64,000 nt of DNA from Desulfocucumis sp964643075 (GTDB lineage Bacteria; Bacillota; Desulfotomaculia; Desulfotomaculales; Desulfocucumaceae): assembly GCA_964643075.1 (NCBI GenBank), contig CAZXQO010000011.1:32260-96259 (forward strand). Reading direction: 5' to 3'. The notes under the pieces were generated by a model. That model was not told the DNA's origin. It did no database searches and saw nothing but the letters and a program-made list of their open reading frames with translations. A program made the translations under genes and the position numbers. Each line of letters starts with the position of its first letter. Position 1 is the stretch's first letter. Shown in pieces: positions 59,003-64,000 of this stretch.

Positions 59003-60403
59003 TTAAAAACGGAAATATAAAAATGGATTACAAGAATCAACCAGAAGAAAGAAGATGCATATTGCAAATTGAGCAATTAAAATGGTATCATATGCGAACA
59101 TCCACTTACCATCAAAAAACTTATCTACATATTTCTTAATTGGAAATGAAAATATAATGCCCAAAACTAAAAATGGGATTTTAGTTACCATGTCAAGTTC
59201 CCAAAATGTAATATAGCAATTTTCGTTATAGGCGCCAAAGAGCCCTTTTATAGCAGCCAAGATATCTAAAGGATTATTCGTATCGTTCATAAAGATCGCC
59301 CAGCCAATGAGAATAAAGAAAGTTGCATATACCCACTGGAATAATTTAGGCGACTTGTCAAGTATTTTTAAAAACAGAATCTTTTCCAGCAGTAAAAATA
59401 CAAACCAATACATACCCCATAAAACAAAGTTCCATGATGCTCCGTGCCACAAACCGGTTAAGGTCCAAACAGTAAATAAGTTAAAAATCCATTGGGGTTG
59501 ATTAACTCTATTTCCGCCCAAAGGAATATACACATAATCTCTGAACCAGGAGGAAAGAGAAATATGCCATCTACGCCAAAAATCGGTGATGGAGTTGGAT
59601 ATATATGGATAATTAAAGTTCTCCGTGAAGTTAAATCCAAACATTTTACCCAGACCAATTGCCATATCTGAATAGCCACTAAAATCAAAGTATATTTGTA
59701 TCGCATAAGCAATTAACATTAACCAGGAAAAGGTTGCGTCCAGGTTTTCTATGCCTTGTTCTGAAAGTACGCTAACAATGTGTGATACCTGATTAGCAAT
59801 TAATACTTTTTTTGTCAGTCCTAAAAGAAATCTTTTTAAACCTGTAACGAAATTATCTAAAGTTTCTTGTCTATTGATTAACTCGTATTCAATAGTACTG
59901 TAGCGAACAATTGGTCCTGCGATAAGTTGGGGAAAAAGTGTCACATATAATCCAAAGGATAAAATATTCTTCTGCACTTTAATTTTATTTCTGTACAAGT
60001 CGATTATGTAGGATAGTATTTGAAATGTATAAAAAGATATACCTATAGGTAATGCTAAATTTAATGATTCAAGCCTAAGGGGAAATATCAAATTTAAATT
60101 TTCTATTATAAAATTTACATATTTAAAAAATCCCAATAATGTTACATTAAAAATTATTAATATAATAAAAAAGCACTTTGATTTTCTTGTACCCCTAAAT
60201 TTATCAATAAAAAGCCCAAAAATATAATTTGCAATAATTGATACAAGTATTAGAATTACATATACCGGTTCACCCCAGGAGTAAAATATTAATGAAAAAA
60301 TAAAAAGTATTATATTTCTAAAAACCCTGTTTTTAGAAATATAATAAAGCAATAATACTAGCGGCAAAAACACAAACAAGAATGTTAGACTACTAAAAAC
60401 CAT
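59003..60403 (-). CDS. MBOAT-family O-acyltransferase (AlgI-like)
   Basis: A polytopic membrane protein of about 466 residues with the MBOAT core: FSSLTFLFVFLPL start, LPIGISFYTFQILSYIIDLYR, FDFSGYSDMAIGLGKMFG, NFNYPYISNSITDFWRRWHISLS, and the catalytic His in TGLWHGASWNFVLWG. AlgI-like proteins pass acyl groups across the membrane to a surface polysaccharide. ATG 60403 follows TGGAGGAAG. The two following genes encode matching exported partners. The DNA is clearly more AT-rich than the housekeeping block. Confidence 0.9.
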   Translation of the reverse strand: MVFSSLTFLFVFLPLVLLLYYISKNRVFRNIILFIFSLIFYSWGEPVYVILILVSIIANYIFGLFIDKFRGTRKSKCFFIILIIFNVTLLGFFKYVNFIIENLNLIFPLRLESLNLALPIGISFYTFQILSYIIDLYRNKIKVQKNILSFGLYVTLFPQLIAGPIVRYSTIEYELINRQETLDNFVTGLKRFLLGLTKKVLIANQVSHIVSVLSEQGIENLDATFSWLMLIAYAIQIYFDFSGYSDMAIGLGKMFGFNFTENFNYPYISNSITDFWRRWHISLSSWFRDYVYIPLGGNRVNQPQWIFNLFTVWTLTGLWHGASWNFVLWGMYWFVFLLLEKILFLKILDKSPKLFQWVYATFFILIGWAIFMNDTNNPLDILAAIKGLFGAYNENCYITFWELDMVTKIPFLVLGIIFSFPIKKYVDKFFDGKWMFAYDTILIAQFAICIFFLLVDSCNPFLYFRF

Positions 60404-60463
60404 ATTAACTTCCTCCATTGAATAATTAAGGGAACTGGACAGTTTAGTAGCTTTTATTATTTT

Positions 60464-61549
60464 TTATTTATTTTTATCTTTTTCCGGTGTTATCAAATAA
60501 GTAGAAGATCCTAAGTAGAATACAAGATTAATGTTGTTAGATTTAATGAATTTATCCATATCAAACTGAGGCCAATAATAAACATAGTAACTTGTATTAA
60601 AATTTTGCGCAAGTGGCTCAAACACTCCTTGCAAGAAAGAATCTCCAATAAATACAGCATTTATACCATTATTTAATTTAGTTTTAATTTTTACATTATT
60701 AGCGTCAATACTGGAATTATTCAAATTAAATCTGCCATAATATCTACCATAGTAATCAAATCTTTCATCCTTGTTAGTATTATTTATATTAGTCCACTTG
60801 CCACGATTAGCATTATTGTAAAAATAGTCATAATCAAGTTTTCCGTATTCATTAACTATAAATAGATCACCATCCATTTTGCTAACATCCATTTGCCTAA
60901 CTCTGCTACCAAAGAACTTATCACTTATTGTTATTTTATTTTTGACTGTCATTATTGGCTGCATTTTAATACCACCAGCAGATAAGAGGTTATACGCATC
61001 TTTATAGCCCATATCAATACCATAAGAATTCCAATGATGATCATACTTATAAAAACATTTTTTATATTCTTCTACGCTGCTAATCTTTAACCTATCAGAC
61101 TTAATACCAGGGTTTAACTTTTTCCTGATATATTCATAAAAATCAAATTGTTTCTTTAGGGGCCAGTCAAAAAAACTTAATTCATCACCCTGTGTAATAT
61201 GGTATAAAAAGAATCTGGTGTCAGGATTATTAGAAAATAAATTATTTATTTCTTCTATGCGATTATCAACCCTTTCAAGGGTCTTCTTTTGGTAAGTTGA
61301 TGGCTTTTTTAGAATGTGTCCGCTACTTTCAATTTCGTAAAACTCATTTGTGATTGGAATTAGTTTTATTTTTTTAGCAGAATCACCAGCAGAGCTATTA
61401 TTAGTGCTACTAGAAGTGTTGCTGCAAGCTGTACTGACGTTTGTACTATGTGTTTCTTTGGATTGAGAAGTATTTTTATCTTTTGAGCAAGCTGTTAACA
61501 ATATACATGCAATTAAAAAGAAAGCTAATAATATCTTTTTTGTATTCAT
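60464..61549 (-). CDS. DHHW-motif lipoprotein, AlgJ/AlgX-like acetyltransferase part
   Basis: A lipoprotein signal with lipobox LTAC (Cys21) is followed by a Ser/Thr/Asn-rich spacer (22-58). The SGNH-like domain has DHHW (170-173) and GDSF in AVFIGDSFLQG near residue 305. The N-terminal part of an ordinary DHHW protein, an anchor plus an ENR...FP segment, is absent here and is encoded by the gene upstream. GGAAGGAG precedes the ATG. It probably acetylates an exopolysaccharide with the MBOAT protein. Confidence 0.8.
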   Translation of the reverse strand: MNTKKILLAFFLIACILLTACSKDKNTSQSKETHSTNVSTACSNTSSSTNNSSAGDSAKKIKLIPITNEFYEIESSGHILKKPSTYQKKTLERVDNRIEEINNLFSNNPDTRFFLYHITQGDELSFFDWPLKKQFDFYEYIRKKLNPGIKSDRLKISSVEEYKKCFYKYDHHWNSYGIDMGYKDAYNLLSAGGIKMQPIMTVKNKITISDKFFGSRVRQMDVSKMDGDLFIVNEYGKLDYDYFYNNANRGKWTNINNTNKDERFDYYGRYYGRFNLNNSSIDANNVKIKTKLNNGINAVFIGDSFLQGVFEPLAQNFNTSYYVYYWPQFDMDKFIKSNNINLVFYLGSSTYLITPEKDKNK

Positions 61550-61568
61550 TTCTTTTACTCCTTCCAGA

Positions 61569-61904
61569 TTAGTTTAGAACTATAAATGCCGTTTTGTTTA
61601 TTTTGTATTTCAATGAATTATAAAGGGTTATGGATGTTTCCCTTAGAAAAAACTGGTCACTTAGGGCATTATCAAATTCGCCTTGAAAATCATTATTAAT
61701 GTATTTTATTAAAGTAAAGGAAGGGAAATTTTGCATACTTCTATTTTCTACAAATGACGCATCGATTCTATGAAAAAGATAAGAGCCTGTACACGTAAAC
61801 AAAAGCGACATAAACAATATTATAATTAAACATTTTCCATATTCTTTTTTTGAAATTTTAAGATCTACACTTGGTACGCTTTTGGTTAAATTTATTTCAC
61901 TCAT
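61569..61904 (-). CDS. N-terminal half of an AlgJ/DHHW-type protein, as a separate gene
   Basis: One membrane segment (about 25-43) leads to FVENRSMQNFPSFTL and a YINNDFQGEFDNALSDQFFLRE stretch, both typical of the first part of DHHW proteins. The catalytic part is missing, and the frame stops 20 bases before the start of the lipoprotein gene. ATG 61904 follows GGGAGGAAT. It is either a natural two-part system or a gene split; the new lipoprotein signal on the second part favours a stable split. Confidence 0.65.
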   Translation of the reverse strand: MSEINLTKSVPSVDLKISKKEYGKCLIIILFMSLLFTCTGSYLFHRIDASFVENRSMQNFPSFTLIKYINNDFQGEFDNALSDQFFLRETSITLYNSLKYKINKTAFIVLN

Positions 61905-61919
61905 TATCATTCCTCCCAT

Positions 61920-63046
61920 CGGGACATTTCTACAAGTAAAGATTCACTTCCCCTCATAAAGAGGAAATACCAACACGGATATTATGATCAATTATTTCCT
62001 CACTATTAACTCTCCTCAAGGAAATTATTTACCTTTAGATTTACCATAGTGTACACTAAATTTGGATAATTACCGCATTGGCGTTTTTCCAATAGCTCCA
62101 CCACTTCCTTTTACAGTATATTTAAAAACTTCTCCCATTTCACACAACCTTACTTTTTGGCCTAGTTTTAGCGTTTATGGATTAGAAACCTTTAGTTTTC
62201 TTTAATTTAAGGTTAGCAGATTATGAAGAACATGGCTATGATTTTTGTATAAAATTAGCAAAATCATGTCGACTTTTTACAAAATATTGTCTGGATTTGC
62301 AATGACCTAAAAGGAAGAAGGGTTCATGATGAACCCTTCTTCCTTTTAGGGATTTTGGATTTTGTTTTGATTCTTCAATTTTCCTTAATTTTTCGTCGGT
62401 CACTAAAGGCCTTTTCCTTGAATAAATAGATCAAACCCCGGATAGTAACTCTTTGGAGTTTGCCGTCAATCATAATAAAACGACTGGTGTTTAACCGATC
62501 CTTCTTCATTATTCCTGAATACTTCTGCATTTACGATGCAATAATGCGGTGCCCCCCAGTTGGTAGACACATAAAATACAAGAATAGCTTTTTCTTTCAT
62601 AGAGTGACTCAATATTTCATTGGATTACTTAGGCTACCATTACAGCTACATAATATTCTTCTAGTGTAAGGTTTGAGTAGAAGTTACTTTTTCTGCAATG
62701 AAACCTGTTATAATTTCCCCATTATTACAAATTCCAACCATTCCCCCGCATCTCCTTTTGAAAACTCCACCCATAAACCGGCCACAGAAAAGTTTTGGGT
62801 AAAAACCACATGCCATCTAAAACATGATGAACAAAACTGCCCCCGGCTAACACCAGAGAACCTGACCTCTTAAATTTATATCAAAAGAACATACCCATCC
62901 CAAAAAGTAATTTCTTAACTCTCGCAGGACGAAAGTTGTAAGCGATCATTGAAAAACGCTGGTAGAGAGAAAATAAAGTAGTCTAAAAACTCCTTCATCT
63001 TCTTCCCGGATTGACAGGTGCCGGATGGCTGCAACAAATAAAGGAA
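61920..63046. other. AT-rich intergenic region left of the CRISPR array
   Basis: In 1.1 kb I find no gene with a ribosome site. It holds the presumed promoter of the acyltransferase operon, a perfect palindrome at 62309-62349, and directly before the first CRISPR repeat a piece (63022-63034) that also occurs in spacer 2. Two open frames at 62460-62873 are low-quality. Confidence 0.45.
62309..62349. repeat. Near-perfect 40-bp palindrome
   Basis: AAAAGGAAGAAGGGTTCAT and ATGAACCCTTCTTCCTTTT are exact complements with almost no loop. It could be a terminator, an operator or the tip of a mobile element; it lies 390 bases upstream of the acyltransferase-linked genes. Confidence 0.7.
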
Positions 63047-63950
63047 GTTTCAATCCACGCCCCCGTGCGGGGGGCGACGACGAAGAAACCCGGGCCATTA
63101 TCGGCGAGATCATGGTTTCAATCCACGCCCCCGTGCGGGGGGCGACAGCGTAGAGATCATGGCCTTTGCCGGATGGCTGCGGTTTCAATCCACGCCCCCG
63201 TGCGGGGGGCGACGGCTTCCTAAACTGGAGCTTTGGGTTAAATCTAAGGTTTCAATCCACGCCCCCGTGCGGGGGGCGACGCTGCGCTGCCCAGTGAGCG
63301 CAAAGAAGTCCTTAAGTTTCAATCCACGCCCCCGTGCGGGGGGCGACTCAGCGGCACGGGCCTCTCCGCCAGTAATCCATGTTTCAATCCACGCCCCCGT
63401 GCGGGGGGCGACGATGGGCAGGATGCTATTGTTTTTAGTATTTATGATGTTTCAATCCACGCCCCCGTGCGGGGGGCGACGCCAAGTTGGACACGGATAT
63501 ACAGGCCAAAGAGGTTTCAATCCACGCCCCCGTGCGGGGGGCGACCCCTATCCCGATTTCACCGCTGGCAAGCCATAACCCGTTTCAATCCACGCCCCCG
63601 TGCGGGGGGCGACTTCCGGACAACATACCGGGGCGGGGGTGGCCTTACGTTTCAATCCACGCCCCCGTGCGGGGGGCGACTTATTTGGTCAGTAGTTTCA
63701 ATAGACCCTGCAGGTTTCAATCCACGCCCCCGTGCGGGGGGCGACGCTGGCAGACCAGTCCATGACACGGGTGATATCGTTGTTTCAATCCACGCCCCCG
63801 TGCGGGGGGCGACCTTTGCGAGCGGTGACAACGCGTATGTGCCGCTACAGTTTCAATCCACGCCCCCGTGCGGGGGGCGACACGGGAACAGCCAGTATCT
63901 TGCCTGCCGCAGCTACTGGTTTCAATCCACGCCCCCGTGCGGGGGGCGGG
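63047..63950 (-). CRISPR. CRISPR array, type I-C-like repeat, 14 repeats and 13 spacers
   Basis: Fourteen copies of a 32-bp repeat (plus-strand form starts GTTTCAATCCACGCC and ends GGGGGGCGAC) alternate with 13 spacers of 33-37 bp. Thirteen repeats are identical; the last (63919-63950) ends in GG instead of AC. Read on the minus strand the repeat ends in ATTGAAAC, the 5' handle of I-C crRNAs, so the array is probably transcribed right to left with its leader beyond 63950. No cas gene is in the window. Spacer 1 (63079-63114) and spacer 2 (63147-63181) share GAGATCATG. Confidence 0.97.
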
Positions 63951-64000
63951 GTTACTACACAGGACACCCCCCGGAACTGCATACCCCAAAATTTTTCGGC

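Noticed and set aside
62460..62873. Two adjacent plus-strand open frames left of the CRISPR array
   Set aside because: No ribosome sites, no motif, odd composition; a minus-strand frame near 62480-62600 is equally unsupported. I searched here for cas genes and found none.
63011..63989. Open frames crossing the CRISPR array with repeated FQSTPPCGGR / VSIHAPVRGAT / APRTGAWIE segments
   Set aside because: They only translate the 32-bp repeats and spacers; no start site or family fits.

Overview
The window looks like the chromosome of an endospore-forming, anaerobic Firmicute of the Desulfotomaculum/Pelotomaculum type (Peptococcaceae sensu lato). This rests on a germination protease gene beside an alpha/beta-type small acid-soluble spore protein gene, strong Shine-Dalgarno sites with frequent GTG and TTG starts, a Wolinella-type membrane-bound fumarate reductase, and housekeeping gene order typical of Clostridia. 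The assignment is inferred from gene content only; no rRNA or tRNA gene was seen.

Layout. 1-5 kb is a worn region: small unknown genes, an HD-GYP protein, a truncated uridine kinase, an orphan adenine methylase, an internally deleted DUF763 gene and a CsoR-family repressor with unusual ligand positions. 5-8.6 kb holds an ADP-forming acyl-CoA synthetase and a P-loop/DRTGG protein. 8.6-14.6 kb is housekeeping and spore genes (coaD, rsmD, gpr, SASP, recG, rpmB). 14.8-20.9 kb has an MBL hydrolase, a nicotinate phosphoribosyltransferase-like gene and a riboflavin operon (ribD-ribE-ribBA-ribH) under an FMN riboswitch. 21-23.7 kb has unknown genes, a BusR-like GntR/RCK_C regulator and cheW. 24-39.8 kb is one long minus-strand block: priA, def, fmt, DUF116, rsmB, rlmN, fhaA, fhaB, prpC, ftsW/rodA, pbp, prkC, rsgA, rpe. 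It joins translation and rRNA modification to a Ser/Thr kinase-phosphatase-FHA module that governs cell-wall elongation or division.

From 40 kb on the content is accessory: an SDR epimerase, a secreted toxin-like protein followed by a 54-residue two-helix membrane protein that had to be found by reading the sequence, a decayed IS4-type element, cysK, a LytTR response regulator, and frdCAB with all four heme ligands and the E-pathway glutamate of the Wolinella enzyme. Next comes a signalling group: a c-di-GMP-I riboswitch ahead of a receiver that lacks its phosphoacceptor Asp, and a soluble protein that fuses a cyclic-nucleotide-binding domain to a chemoreceptor signalling tip. A second CNB fusion, to an SLC13-type transporter, lies at 56 kb. 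At 59-62 kb an AT-rich locus encodes an AlgI-like MBOAT acyltransferase with two AlgJ/DHHW-like partners. The right end is a 14-repeat type I-C-like CRISPR array with no cas genes inside the window.

Three dispersed repeat families run through the window: A, ends GGGGACACACCTC / GAGGAATGTCCCC; B, TCAGAATTCAG / ACTCCTGACTCCTGA modules; C, a CTCGCTAACAGCCTGTAAGA hairpin. Several sit exactly at gene breakpoints or inside operons. The best candidates for undescribed biology are the secreted toxin-like/two-helix membrane pair at 41.3-42.3 kb and the riboswitch-controlled pseudo-receiver plus CNB-chemoreceptor group at 51.4-53.5 kb.
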